This document shows, piece after piece, positions 22,051 to 33,222 of a stretch of DNA of 64,000 nucleotides. The DNA is taken from NCBI GenBank assembly GCA_009760855.2, contig WPIO01000168.1:239001-303000 (forward strand), given 5' to 3'. Position numbers and translations under genes: made by a program. The notes beneath the pieces were generated by a model that was given only the letters and a program-made list of their open reading frames with translations, searched no databases and had not been told where the DNA came from. The DNA is from Cristatella mucedo (Eukaryota > Bryozoa > Phylactolaemata > Cristatellidae). Within the stretch, counting starts at the first letter, position 1, and each line of letters opens with the position of its first letter.

Positions 22051-22575
22051 TAATGTTTTTAAAAAGGAGAAAGTAACCCACATATTCCTCACAATGATCC
22101 TTACATCGGCATGAAATGTCCTTAGCGTGGCTACCTAAGCTGAAATTGCCCATGCTATCATCCTAGATAATTTTGAATTCACCCGAACACCTACCGTTCA
22201 CTGCCTCACATATTCATTCATAAACGGAAGTAAATACTGATTCCCTAGTGGTCAGGTCACTGACACTCGCAATGGGAGCCCAGGGAAATGTAATTGAGGA
22301 AATGAGAATAGAAAAATGATAAATGAGAGCGGAAAATGCTCACTCCCACGTTACCCAGGCCTCCTTTCAAGACTAAGTTGGAGTGTTCCGTTATTTGCCA
22401 CGATTACAAGTTGGTTTAATCTCTCAGAGGTTGAGATCCTGCTCTCTTCCAGCATGTGCAATTATATCATCTGCATCATGCCACAAGAGAACTATGTCTC
22501 TGTCCGAGCACTTTACATCTCTTTATACTGTAAAGCAATCAGTTACCAAAGATAAGTGAACAACAATTTAAGTGA
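22051..22575. other. ANKZF1 intron, nothing recognised
   Basis: No repeat family or coding pattern identified. Confidence 0.4.
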
Positions 22576-22579
22576 ACAA

Positions 22580-22858
22580 CAAAACAAAAAACACCTATTT
22601 AGGACAGCATTTAGTGGGTCCCTGTGATTCGTTCTTGATGTGCTTATGCGTGCTGACACTGTGCATGCTGAAACTAACCACATTTGCATGCTGACCCTGT
22701 GCATCTCACCCCTAACCATGTTATTCATGTTGTTTGTTTATCAAGCATGATATTACTCACCATTCAATTGCATTTCCCTTTACAGCAAATATAAAGCGCC
22801 TAGAGAAAGATTGAGTTCTCTGAGGGTGCTTTATCAAGTGCATTATCATTATTAAGTG
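22580..22858 (+). mobile_element. LINE-A 3' end
   Basis: From ACACCTATTTAGGACAGC through the 3' UTR to the hairpin and a short ATT tail. Confidence 0.92.
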
Positions 22859-23484
22859 GCATGCATGGTTTCATGCTTAGACAACCACGAACAAGCAAAC
22901 AAGTATCATGCCTTGGCCAGCATGCTGGAGCGCACAAGAGGCAAGCGCTCAGGACCAACGGTTAGTAGGACCTCTGGTCTGTCACATGCACTGAATAATG
23001 CACAGGTACGCGCACGCGCAAAGCGCGCAGGAACAAAAAGACGAGATCGCATGGGCTAAGGGAAGGCTGGCCAGCCTGCATCGATGCATAGTGAGATTAG
23101 CCTTAAATGATGTTAAGTCATTGCATGTAGTGCACAATAGTAGTGTGAGAGTGTGTGGTGTGAGAGCACACTGCGAGAGCAACGACACGAGTAGACTTTT
23201 AAAAGAAATTTGTTTTTCCCAGGGTGGATATGGTTGCATAACTTTTATTACTACAATCCCTGCTCTAGAGCATCAAGAAACGGCTGAAACCATGACACAC
23301 AACAATGCAATGAATATGGCTGGCATGCAGTGCAAACTGCATGCCAGCCATATTCATTGTAAGCAGCACTGCATTAATACTGCTCTACAGAAAATCAGGA
23401 TCATGCAAGACATCAGAAAGCTGGTATATAGTTTTAATAGATGCATCAGAGCATTAGCACACAGGTTATAACCGTGCAATCTAC
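22859..23484. other. ANKZF1 intron 1 segment
   Basis: A 157-codon plus-strand frame (22998-23471) runs antisense to the gene with no recognisable features and is probably chance. It contains the perfect palindrome at 23308-23359. Confidence 0.4.
23308..23359. repeat. Perfect 23-bp inverted repeat, 6-base loop
   Basis: Arm 23308-23330 (CAATGAATATGGCTGGCATG plus CAG) is exactly complementary to 23337-23359; the loop is TGCAAA. Flanking G-U and U-A pairs could extend the stem in RNA to 25. Confidence 0.95.
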
Positions 23485-23685
23485 CTGATCTTGATGCGTT
23501 GTAAAATTCTGCTGACAAGTCAGGCAAGTCAAGATGTGGTTCGAGTCGACTTTGGGATCAATCTCCTCGGAAGACACGAAATGGTCAGGATGATATTGTG
23601 CCACTGATGATACATGCACTTCTGTTGCCAAGTTCCCACTGGGCTCGAAAATTGTATTCTCGCCTGCGACGGTGAAACGGCACAT
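23485..23685 (-). CDS. ANKZF1: ANKZF1/Vms1 first coding exon: N terminus and zinc-finger cysteines
   Basis: Minus strand, 67 codons from ATG at 23685 to donor CAG/GTAGAT, leaving in phase 0. It begins MCRFTVAGENTIFEPSG and ends ILTCLTCQQNFTTHQDQ, the CxxC half of a C2H2 finger. Joined to 19252-19348 it reads CLTCQQNFTTHQDQKSHFK, matching the ANKZF1 finger ([20 protein letters not shown] in human, from knowledge). I chose this ATG because a TATA-like run lies about 60 bases upstream and no acceptor of matching phase is obvious. The frame stays open upstream, so a further 5' exon cannot be excluded. The rest of the N terminus is not conserved enough to check. Confidence 0.85.
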
Positions 23686-23742
23686 CGGCTTGACTTGGAC
23701 GATACTCGACAGAGAGCGAGTCCAATGCAAAAAATATACAGC

Positions 23743-23755
23743 TTATATATATATA
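23743..23755 (-). promoter_or_regulatory. Possible TATA box of the ANKZF1 gene
   Basis: Minus strand reads TATATATATAAGC, 58-70 bases upstream of the chosen ATG. It may equally be simple TA sequence; position is the only support. Confidence 0.35.
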
Positions 23756-24008
23756 GCTTATATTATAGAGTATTCATGACAAATGTGTGATACACTAATA
23801 ATTCGCAGACGGGCCCACAAAGCCACAATCATGGGCAGATAAATCTGCTTGCAAACATGCTAGCTCACATTCCTACACACACGGGCAGGAAATCCCATAC
23901 ATACGTACGTACGTACGCATACGTGCACGTGCATATTTTAGCGCACATAGACTCATACATACACGCGAGCACATATGTGGGTGGGCATTCACAATCACAA
24001 GTACGCAC

Positions 24009-24350
24009 CCCGGCACAAGCCCAGCTCAGCTATATCCAACGCAACAAACTCGAATGACTCCATGCCATTCGGCAATAGCTGAATCAGCGAGTGCGCGGCG
24101 ACACCGGGCTCATTATCCACGCCCCAAACCGGCAAGCTCGCTTCGACTCGAGCGCTGCTGACGCATGCGCTGACCGTTCGTGCCACGCGCGATGAGACGC
24201 AGGCACCTGCAAATTGGTCCACGCCCACAGTCAAGTGGCGAATCCCGCGAAAAGCGTCCAAACACGTCTTGGCATCATATAGGCGAATCGTCCTGAGCGG
24301 TTTCAGCGGCTGAAGCACAGCGTCGACGTCCATACAGGATCCGGTAGCGC
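24009..24350 (-). CDS. Orphan exon of an unidentified gene (LRR-like segment)
   Basis: Minus strand, 342 nt, phase 1 at both ends. The acceptor is GACCTTGACCTTTTTAG and the donor is CGGG/GTGCGT. It encodes VLQPLKPLRTIRLYDAKTC, LDAFRGIRHLTVGVDQFAG and HSLIQLLPNGMESFEFVALD. The alternation L..I.L / IRHLTV suggests leucine-rich-repeat or F-box-type strands, but I do not recognise the family. If the donor is not used, the frame stops 12 bases further (at 23995), so this may instead be a terminal exon. It lies 330 bp upstream of ANKZF1 in the same direction and is probably the 3' end of the neighbouring gene. A possible 30-nt exon (24487-24516) precedes it. Confidence 0.5.
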
Positions 24351-24544
24351 CTAAAAAGGTCAAGGTCGAAAAAAGTCTAGGACGTCCGTCGCAGCGGTGA
24401 CGGTCGAAGTGCGAGCTATGTCGCGTAAGCGCGTTAACATTGTAATGCCCGTGGCTATAGCCCTTGAGCTTGGCCGCTTACGTGGGACTGGATATCTCGT
24501 TTGAATAGCCACTGCAAGCAGGCTTAGGAATGGCGCTATTCATA

Positions 24545-24695
24545 TAATAATAATAATAAGAATAATAATAATAATGCACTTGATAAAGCGTCCTCAGAGA
24601 ACTCAATCTCTCTCTAGGCGCTTTACATTTGCTGCAAAGGGAAATGCAATTGAATGGTGAGTAATATCATGCTTGATAAACAAACAACATGAATA
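24545..24695 (-). mobile_element. LINE-A 3' tail
   Basis: ATA array, antisense hairpin and first part of the 3' UTR (GAATGGTGAGTAATATCATG). Confidence 0.92.
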
Positions 24696-24747
24696 ACTAA
24701 TTTATATGTTCAAATTCATAAATTCATATGTTCAAATATAATTCATT

Positions 24748-25483
24748 TGTACCCAGGCTAGGTTCGGTTGGCTGGGACCTGACGGCTGTAATGCGCGAAA
24801 GGTCACCGGCTAGGCCGGGGTCGGACCGACGGCAGGGCCGGATGTGCGGTGACGAGAGGTCACCGGGGCTCTTGGGTAGGAGAAGTTGGCCGAGTAAGTC
24901 CTGGTGTTGGTGGCTCCCAGTCTCGCCGAGTTATGCACCTGGATGGTTGCAGGCGTGCTCCGGCGATGCGGCCACGCACACAAGGCAATGCGTGCCCAAG
25001 GCCCAAGCGGTGCTGGATAGCTCGCTCGTCGTTGAGACTTGTATATTCCGCATTCCCGTGTAGCGTGTTCGTGACCCCCCCCCCCCGTATGTTATCGTCT
25101 TTCGGCGGAAGCTCTCGACTGTGGTTGACCTCGAATCCGACTAGCCAAGCAGTTACTCAGCCAGCCGGATCTTTAACGGCGTATGCTCGTACTGTTGGAT
25201 TCGGAGTCGGTACAACGGCAGGATTGCGGAAGCCGGCTGACCAACTAACACGTTTGTTCGCGCTTGCAGCGTCGTCTTGCGCCCCTTTAGTGTACTGTGT
25301 ATAGGACCTTCCCCTGTAGACTTGTGTAGTTCCCGGTTGTTGTTGGCACATGCGATATGATAAAGAGGTCTAACACGACGGCCGCTCGTCTTACCCTAGC
25401 TCAGCGGTATGGCGAGAGGCGGCGTGGCCGGAGTATGGCGGAGCTTGGCGGAAATAGCCTCTGACCCCTGGAACTCGGCTGCA
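24748..25483 (+). mobile_element. Solo LTR, 736 bp, with CATT target duplication
   Basis: Starts TGTACCCAGGCTAGGTTCGG and ends CTCGGCTGCA (TG...CA). It is flanked on both sides by CATT (24744-24747 and 25484-25487). About 85% similar by eye to the element at 38352-39086 on the other strand. It contains a C-run at 25075-25087. The 4-bp duplication and TG/CA ends fit a Ty3/gypsy-type or other retroviral-like LTR; no internal coding region is attached. Confidence 0.9.
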
Positions 25484-25517
25484 CATTTATGTAAGCCGAC
25501 TATGCATGACTTCTGGG

Positions 25518-25705
25518 TGAGCCGTGATGGCACACTAGGTAAGCCGGTTGCGCGGGCGTGGGATCGATTCCTGCGGTGGGTGATCCTTTATCATCACTGC
25601 AAGAGGTGGCGATAGCCGTAGAGGCTCTTCTGTCGCTATATAATAGAGGCTGTTTAATTTATATTTAATATACAAAAAAGGCTGTTTAATCAGCTAGGAT
25701 TTATT
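25518..25705 (+). mobile_element. SINE-1, B-box region partly deleted
   Basis: Head GAGCCGTGATGGCACACTAG. The hairpin segment is shortened (GGTTGCGCGGGCGTGGGATC), then GATTCCTGCGGTGGGTGATC. The tail GAGGCTGTTTAAT is repeated twice (25645-25700). Confidence 0.88.
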
Positions 25706-26088
25706 TCTTTGGCGATGGTCTGCAAGTAATTGCGCTGAGCGTAAAGCTGCATTTAAGCCATCAAATTTCCTCCTAAATCAGAGCCGATCTGGCGTCGACG
25801 CCCCTCTCGTTTGGGCTATTACGTCACCACATCTCGAAGGGCGGAGCCAAAGCGGCCGACTGTCTAGGCGGATAAGCTGCTTCACCTCTGAGTCTCCACT
25901 GGTTCACAAGCCTACAAATTAAAACTCAGTAGAGACGTTCGTACGCTCAAGTTCTATCGAGAAAGTTAGGGCAAGTCCCGAAACATGGGATGTTTTATGC
26001 GTTGTGAACCAGAGATAACCCACTTTTAAAGAGACGACAGCGTGCGTCTGCAAATGAAATGCACCAACACACGGTTAATGGCACGTAA
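25706..26088. other. Intergenic, nothing recognised
   Basis: No coding or repeat pattern found. Confidence 0.4.
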
Positions 26089-26160
26089 AGCGCCTAGAAA
26101 GAGATTGAGTTCTCTGAGGGTGCTTTATCAAGTGGGCTATTATTATTATTATTCTTAATA
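26089..26160 (+). mobile_element. LINE-A bare 3' tail
   Basis: Only the hairpin (AAAGCGCCTAGAAAGAGATT...GGTGCTTT) and ATT repeat. Confidence 0.88.
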
Positions 26161-26224
26161 TTATGAATTACTTAGCCCTACAAAACTCTCCCTGAAAACC
26201 GTTCTTATATGCGTCCATTCCTTT

Positions 26225-27345
26225 CCTTTTTCCTATAATGTAATGTATATATGTAATGTAATGTAATATAATGTGATGTATCTCCGTCTGTAACTCCACA
26301 AAGTCATAAAGACCATGTGGGTGTTACGCAGGAGAGTTTTGTATAGCGCACTCACAGCCTAAGCAGCTTTCGGTACGCATTCGGTAGCCAACAGACTTTG
26401 TTTCACGCAACAAAGAGAAAGTGGGAAGCATAGCAGAGTTAGGAGAGCAGTTGAGGTAGTGAGTAGCATAGAAGTAGCAGCTCAGAACCGCTGAAAAGGA
26501 TGTGCCATAGTCGGCAGTAGGAGAGTGGTTGTCGTTGCGTAAGAATTGTGGAAGCGAGTTCCACAGTCTAGGACCTGCAGAGCTAAAGCTTCTGTCGCCA
26601 ACTGTCTTTAAGCGGAGGAATGGGACAGCTAATTGATTGTCCACTCAGGACCTGAGGGCGCGAACAGGCTGAAACTGATGCAGCAGTTCAGCTAAGGTAC
26701 GAAGGAGCCAAGCCGTGGCGGGCCTTGTGGGTCAGTGTAAGAACTTTGCTCTGTATCCTTTGCTCAACCGGCAACCATCCTAGCTCTTTCAGCAGAGGTG
26801 ACACGTGCTCAAACCGCTGGGACTTGAAGACTAGCCTTGCAGCCATATTCATTGTCCGCTGTAGTGGCATAATAGCTTTCTTTGGCAGCCCAGCCAAAAG
26901 GGAATTACAATAATCAAACCGAGACAGAACTAAAGAGCTAGTTAAATTTTTTACAAGCCACTGTGGGAGACAGCTCCTAATCTTGGATAGGGATCGGATG
27001 TGATGGCTAGCTGTAGAGACAGTCTTCTGAATGAAGCCTTTGAAATTGAGGCCGCTGTCGAACGCGAAACCTAAATTTCGAGCACGTGGTGATGGCCGCA
27101 CAATAGCATCACCTATTAGAACAGCAAAGCCTTTTAATCCAGCCACACGCTTAGGGTGTCCTATGAGAAGCAGTTCTGTTTTATCGTCATTTAATTTCAG
27201 GAAGTTTTCCGACATCCAGGATCGAATATCGGCAAGGCAAGCATTCAGTTTCTCAGTTGCCGCAGCAGATTCCGACGGTTTGAATGACAAATACAACTGA
27301 GTATCATCAGCATAGAAGTATGTACACACTCGTCTACAATAATGA
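26225..27345 (-). mobile_element. LINE-B, 5'-truncated (RT to ACATT tail)
   Basis: Second non-LTR family. Tail TAATGTAATGTA at 26237-26280, then antisense 3' UTR and coding region. Minus-strand peptides: TYFYADDTQLYLSFKPSES (motif C), [62 protein letters not shown], then FSSAGPRLWNSLP. The frame is broken by a one-base shift near 26695 and a TGA in place of the Cys codon after LRS (26645). The C-terminal half is nearly identical to 29600-30205. Confidence 0.92.
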
Positions 27346-28287
27346 CTGCAGCCGCGAACTCAATTTCTGCCGATGCTAGCCTGGCGGCTTCGCGGGAAAT
27401 CCTCGGTCTAGTCCAGCTTTCTGCATTAGAGGCAGGGTAATGGGCGGAACTAAAGCCGCGTCGCCACGACCACCGCACGACCCAAACTAGAACGCACTTC
27501 CGTACAACGCGAGTACAAGTGCAAAAACCTGGAGCTCGCAATACGCTAACGATAGCGATACGGTGCTCATTAGTGCAGGGCTAGCGACACCACCGTGTAA
27601 GGGAAAGCACGTACATACTAGGCTACATTGTAGTACGACCGCTACGACCGCTACGTCTTCCACCAGACTCGCTAACAGGCGGACAGCAGCTCGCGCTCAG
27701 TTCTAGGACTCACCGACAGTCGCAGACCGTTGCTCCAAGACTGCGACTGCGATCAGGCCCGTGCTTTATACAACGGCCAGGTCATAAGTCATGCCGCCTT
27801 GCAGTGCCCGTCCGTACATAACCATTCGCCGCTCTTCTTATGAGCCTCGGCTGATAGCGGCTATTTTACGTGCGGCTTTATTCTAATTCGGCGGCAAAGC
27901 AATCACAATTCGTTATCGAGGTTCAGCTGTCAAGCCCATAGTCGATAATCGTCGGGCATTGCAGCCTTTTGTTACGGCGAGGCCGCATTTAAACGGCGAG
28001 TCTTGCTTCCTACCTGCTTCCTACCTATTTGTGTCTACGGCGTATACGTCGCAAAAATTGGGGCGGGCGGCTCGTGACTTAATTGGGGGGGGGGGCGGGC
28101 GGGGCGGGGCGGCCCGTGACTTAGGAAAGACGAAGAGTCAGCAGCCGAACGTGGTTCTACTTCTTGGCCAAGACTCGGGCAAGACTGAGGAAATGACCAA
28201 TCGTATCCACCTACAAGGGCTCACGCCTTCGTCATTGTTTTGAAAAGCTTGGCGGACGACTCGACCGGCGAAAGCATCGAAGCGTTC
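27346..28287. other. GC- and CpG-rich unique block (possible promoter region)
   Basis: The stretch is conspicuously rich in CG dinucleotides compared with flanking repeats. It has a G-rich tract at 28086-28112 (GGGGGGGGGCGGGCGGGGCG) containing GC-box and G-quadruplex-like sequence. The plus-strand frame 27959-28243 is open but I see no family resemblance. No TE recognised. Confidence 0.45.
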
Positions 28288-28344
28288 TTCTAGAATCCCT
28301 AGAATCTTCTAGAATCCCTAGAAGATTCTAGAATCCCTGGAATT
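28288..28344. promoter_or_regulatory. Three 19-bp repeats forming heat-shock-element arrays
   Basis: Units TTCTAGAATCCCTAGAATC, TTCTAGAATCCCTAGAAGA and TTCTAGAATCCCTGGAATT. Each junction makes a perfect nGAAnnTTCnnGAAn heat-shock element (AGAATCTTCTAGAAT and AGAAGATTCTAGAAT). It lies 175 bp downstream of the G-rich tract. HSF binding is inferred from the consensus only. Confidence 0.55.
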
Positions 28345-28665
28345 GTAGGAACTTTGGAGCTAGTCAAACAAGAATGCGATAGCGAGGCGGCGGCGGCGGG
28401 CAATACAAACAATTGCGGAGCATTAAAATTCACCGGAAGGTGCATCTCAAAAGGCCATTTCCTAAAAAGTGTTCTTACAAAAATTGGAGCATGACGTTCA
28501 CCAATGCAAGCACGCTGGGGTCTATTCCATCAATGATTTCTGCATTGTTAGTGTATATGTCCTAACCAGAAGAACAATCGGCTAGAAGAAAAGTCGATAG
28601 TGTAAATGCATCTACTGGCATCTAGCCGATGAGCGTGAATCATATTAAAATATGTATCCCTGTAA
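28345..28665. other. Unique sequence, nothing recognised
   Basis: Includes a CGG/GGC run near 28388-28400; no gene seen. Confidence 0.35.
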
Positions 28666-29455
28666 CATTCAAGGAACCATGTCTACGTGGTTAGTGGTAG
28701 CAGGCATAGTGTCAGCACGCATTCAATGAAGCATGTCTACGTGGCTAGTTGTAGCATGCATAGTGTCAGTACGCATAGGTACACAAAAAACAATGCGCAA
28801 AGTCCAAGCAAATAGTGAGAGGACACATTTTTTTAGCGTCTGTAAAATGCTCTAAAGTCGGGAAGATGTCACGACGTAGGCAGTCGGGTGTGAGTTCCAG
28901 GCTTTGCGAGCATACGAATCGAGTGCACGTTTTCTAGAGGATTTGAGGTTGATTCGACGAAAATGCTAAACGAACCGAGCCAGAAGAGTGGGAGTGGTTT
29001 GAAGCCTGATTGGCTGATTGGCTCAGATAGGTTGACGGGAACGAGAGAATGAGGGGACCTTTTAGTGAGTGACGAAACCTTGAAGTCGATGCACTACTTT
29101 ATTGGGTGCCAGTGCAGAACGGCGAGAAGTGGTGTGATGTGGAAACTGCGGCGCTCACGGCAGGCAAGCCTGGCTGATTTTTGCTCAAAATATAAGCGCC
29201 TGATTGCATTAGCCGTAAGATCCGCATCCAGTTACAGAAGTAGAGATAGTATATTTTTAATGAATGGAAAAATTAGGTTCACTATTCCGGTATAAGATGG
29301 TACGAATTTTTTTAAGGGTTGCGTAGCAGAAAATAGGCAGCATTTGACTGTGGCCCTGATATGATTATCTTTTGAAAGGTCATATTGCATCACTACACCC
29401 CGATTTAGTGTAGATGCTGCAGGAGGTGTGCGGTCAGAGCCCAATTAGAGCGTTT
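28666..29455 (-). mobile_element. LINE-A-related old relic
   Basis: Antisense 3' UTR with the AGCATGCATAGTGTCAGTAC block (partly duplicated, 28676-28770), then the C-terminal region (GTTCCAGGCTTTGCGAGCAT; GACGAAACCTTGAAGTCGAT). Many indels. Confidence 0.75.
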
Positions 29456-29459
29456 AGAC

Positions 29460-30210
29460 TTCCCAACTTTTAAGTCGCACTACGCTTGCCCATTATGGCT
29501 TCCCGGCTCAGCTGCCATCCATCCCTTGATGTCTGGGACTTGCGCGTAGATAAGCGCATTTTCCCCTCTGCAAATTTGGCCCTATTGTCAGAGGCAACGA
29601 AAGCTATTAGGCCACTGCAGCGGACTATGAATATGGCTGCTGCAAGGCTGGTCTTCAAGTCCCAGCGGTTTGAGCACGTGTCACCTCTGCTGAAAGAGCT
29701 AGGATGGTTGCCGGTTGAGCAAAGGATACAGAGCAAAGTTCTTACGCTGACCCACAAGGCCCGCCACGGCTTGGCTCCTTCGTACCTAGCTGAACTGCTG
29801 CATCATTTTCCGCCTGTTCGCGCCCTCAGGTCCTGAGTGGACAATCAATTAGCTGTCCCATTCCTCCGCTTAAAGACAGTTGGCGACAGAAGCTTTAGCT
29901 CTGCAGGTCCTAGACTGTGGAACTCGCTTCCACAATTCTTACGCAACGACAACCACTCTCCTACTGCCGACTATGGCACATCCTTTTCAGCGGTTCTGAG
30001 CTGCTACTTCTATGCTACTCACTACCTCAACTGCTCTCCTAACTCTGCTATGCTTCCCACTTTCTCTTTGTTGCGTGAAACAAAGTCTGTTGGCTACCGA
30101 ATGCGTACCGAAAGCCGCTTAGGCTGTGAGTGCGCTATACAAAACTCTCCTGCGTAACACCCACCTAGTCTTTATGACTTTGTGGAGTTACAGACGGAGA
30201 TACATTACAT
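29460..30210 (+). mobile_element. LINE-B, 5'-truncated, inverted twin of 26225-26890
   Basis: Plus-strand C terminus (LLKELGWLPVEQR, THKARHGLAPSYLAELL, then TGA, then VPFLRLKTVGDRSFSSAGP), 3' UTR and ACATTACATTACA tail at 30200. It differs from the 26.3-kb copy at only a few positions and shares its in-frame TGA. Confidence 0.93.
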
Positions 30211-30214
30211 TACA

Positions 30215-30715
30215 TTACACAACATTGCCAAATTAGGGCCTGCATGGGTAAGAGTAAGGCAGCCGAACTAGTTCACGAGTACTGCAGTTACTGTTATCCT
30301 GGACTTCCGGTCCGTCCCCTAAATTATTTGCAACTGGTGAAAAACTGAGCAGCTCTGCTGGTCGGTCTATCGTCAACGGCTTAGCTCCCGACTTTCGTCA
30401 GAACATTCCCTGACGACCAGATTCAAAAAGAACTTAAAACACACCTATTTAGGACAGCATTTAATGGGTCCCTGTGATTCGTCCCCCATGTGCTTACGCA
30501 TGCTTACACTGTGCATGCTTCCACTAACCACACTTGTATGCCGACCCTGTGCATGCCACCCCTAACCGTGTTATTCATGTTGTTTATCAAGCATGATATT
30601 ACTCACCATTCAATCGCGTTTCCCTTTGCAGCAAATGTAATGCGCCTAGAAAGAGATTGAGTTCTCTGAGGGCTCGTTATCAAGTGCATTATTAATATTA
30701 TTATTATAGCTGCCT
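30215..30715 (+). mobile_element. LINE-A, rearranged 3' part
   Basis: Scrambled C-terminal pieces to 30440, then intact 3' UTR (ACACCTATTTAGGACAGCAT), hairpin with one arm altered (GGGCTCGTTATC) and ATT tail. Confidence 0.85.
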
Positions 30716-32640
30716 CGTGAAACTACTACTTACTGAGTATCGCTGGCTCCACATGACACTGATTTAATCGATACTCTCTAGCCTACATATTGCTTTTACT
30801 GGCTTACTCAAGCCCACGTATCCAACCTTCTTGCTAATCCAGCTCTTGCACCACTTGTCTCCTTAACATCTGATCATCTGGTCGCCACGGGTCGCACTAA
30901 ATTGAATCTATCGATGATCGCACCTTCAGCTCGCGTGCACCGAACGATTGGAGCTCGCTTCCAGCGACGGTCACAGCAGCCTGCCACGACCATGCATCTT
31001 GTAAGTCTCAGCTGTAGACGCATGCGTTCCTGCAGCTCACTGTACTGTTATCTTTTTCCTTAGCAACCTAATAGCAGCCCTTTTGAAAGATACATGGACA
31101 TGATCTGAAGCTGCCTGAGGACCTATTTTTCAATGTCAGTTCAGCAGGGCAGCATCATATATTATGCATCTTAGAAATAGAACTATGCGTTCAGGATCTT
31201 GAGGGCTAGTAGGTCTTCTTTAACTAAGAGATTGACCGGCTTTATGTATCACCGTCAGTTACATCCCACCGCCACAAGGACCAAGTGGGTAAACAATGTG
31301 CAGGCCTGGCAATGGTTAAGGAGACGGCTGGTCGTAGACATCGCTATTTTTGATTGCCTATCTAGAATTTCAGTATTTTACCCGGAAACTGCGCTTAGTC
31401 TAAGTCTGTTTGGATTGGCGTGATCTTCAATGACCCTTGATCTGCCGGCCGATTGAGCTGCAGATCAAGGTCAATTGACTGACAGATCCCGATCTTTTGT
31501 CTTTCTGGCTTTCTCTAGCGTGTTATCATCATCCTAAACCTCTGTTTAATGTCTTCGATAAACTGTCGACCATTTTGGTGAGCCTGAACAGTGTTCTCTG
31601 TCGAAGGCATACACTAGTCAAGAACCGTCAAATAGTGTCTTGTTTCAGCATTTCACTAGCAAGGAATGGTCGGCGGAGTATTGTGCAGCAGGGTTTACGA
31701 TTACGTCTCCCTGCTGACAGAATCAAATAAAGGGTCTCGTTCGCCATTGGCAGGTTTATTCTGGATACCGGAGACCACACAGACGGCAGCATAAATGAGA
31801 TGCGTACGCTGTCAGATTGGTAGAATTGTGTGACAATTAAAGTTAGCAGCACGATCCAGCAGGCAACTTATTTGCGAGTGCGGCCATGTGCACACGAGCC
31901 ATAGTAGAAAATAAATTAGTCGGAGAAGTTGAAAATTCGGCCCTGAGTGGGGGTCAGTTGAGTCGTCAAAATGAATGTTAAAATCAACGAAGGGTCGACA
32001 TCAGTCACACAAAATCTCAAATCCCTTTGATGGCGTGCCATACGTTCGTACGAAGAAAGCTACTCGCCGGCGTACTCCATACTCGGCCTGTCTACGCTGC
32101 AGCGCATGCGCTTGGCGACCCTCAGCTGTAGCTCTCTCTCTAAATCAGCGTCATTTTGCTAGAGGGGTGTGATGAATAATCACTGCTGACTGCAGGCATT
32201 AATGAGCACAGCAGCATCGGTATGGCTTCGGGTGACTATCCGAGGTCGGCTAATGTAAGTTCAAAGCAACAGCCCTGACTCAAAGTAAAATTAACAAATA
32301 ATAAGCAAAAATATTCGTATGATTGGAACTCATTCACGCCTGACGTCGGGACGTTCTCTAATTTGATGACTTTTATAAAGAAGACAAGAACCGTTTGCGT
32401 TTCTCTCAGGCTTTCCTAGGTATGTCTTAATCGTATTTTATTTTCTTAAACTTTCTGAGACCGGTCACGCATAAGACTAACTAATTGACTTGCTTCCTTT
32501 ACAGCCTAAATCGAGTGCCGAGAAAAGATTTTAGTTTTCTTACGACGCCGTAAAACGTGATCATATAATTACTGTTAATATTACCGCTAGTACCAATGTG
32601 GAATCGGAATCGGTGGTAGCGAAGATCATTTAAGGGGGTG
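30716..32640. mobile_element. Old LINE-A-related debris on both strands
   Basis: 30720-31075: plus-strand C-terminal relic (APNDWSSLPATVTAACHDH). 31079-32020: minus-strand RT-linker and endonuclease relic; compare GGTTAAGGAGACGGCTGGTC here with 17820-17840, and the ATGTGCACACGAGCCATAGT region with 18388-18407. 32300-32560: plus-strand C terminus and terminal hairpin relic. All are far more diverged than other copies. No host gene seen. Confidence 0.6.
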
Positions 32641-32652
32641 GCGAAGTGGTTA

Positions 32653-33062
32653 TAATAATAATAATGCACTTTATAAAGCACCCTCAGAGAACTCAATTTC
32701 TCTCTAGGCGCTTTACATTTGCTGCAAAGGGAAATAATAATAATAATAATAATAATGTACTTGATAAAGCGCCCTCAGAGAACTTAATCTCTTTCTAGGC
32801 GCTTTACATTTGCTGCAAAGGGAAATGCAATTAAATGGTAAGCAAAATCATGCTTAAAAAACAAACTAGATGAATAACATGGTTAGGGGTGACATGCACA
32901 GGGTCAGCATGCAAATGTGGTTAGTGGCAGCAGGCACAGTGTCAGCACGCATAAGCACGTGAAGGACGAATCACAGGGACCCACTAAATGCTGTCCTAAA
33001 TAGGTGTGTGCAATTGAATGGTGAGTAATATCATGCTTGATAAACAAACAAAATGAATAACA
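32653..33062 (-). mobile_element. LINE-A 3' end nested inside another LINE-A 3' end
   Basis: The outer copy is 32653-32732 and resumes at 33009 (GGAAA / TGCAATTGAATGG). The inner copy 32733-33008 has its own ATA array, hairpin and 3' UTR to CCTAAATAGGTGTG. Both are in the same direction. Confidence 0.9.
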
Positions 33063-33222
33063 TGGTGAGGGGCTGGTGATGTGAAATTTTAAATATGGAC
33101 TGGAGAGTAATGGAATATCGGTGATTAAGGGAGCCTGTAAGATTTATTAGAGCTACTAAATTGGAGTTTTTCTTACCTGACGTTCGTCTCAACAATCAAG
33201 TCTTATTCTCCTTATTTGCATT

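Noticed and set aside
22998-23471. 157-codon plus-strand ORF
   Set aside because: Lies antisense in ANKZF1 intron 1, has no recognisable domain and spans the palindrome; likely chance.
28086-28112. Telomere-like or rDNA G-rich tract
   Set aside because: Only a G/C homopolymer-type run; no telomeric unit or rRNA similarity.
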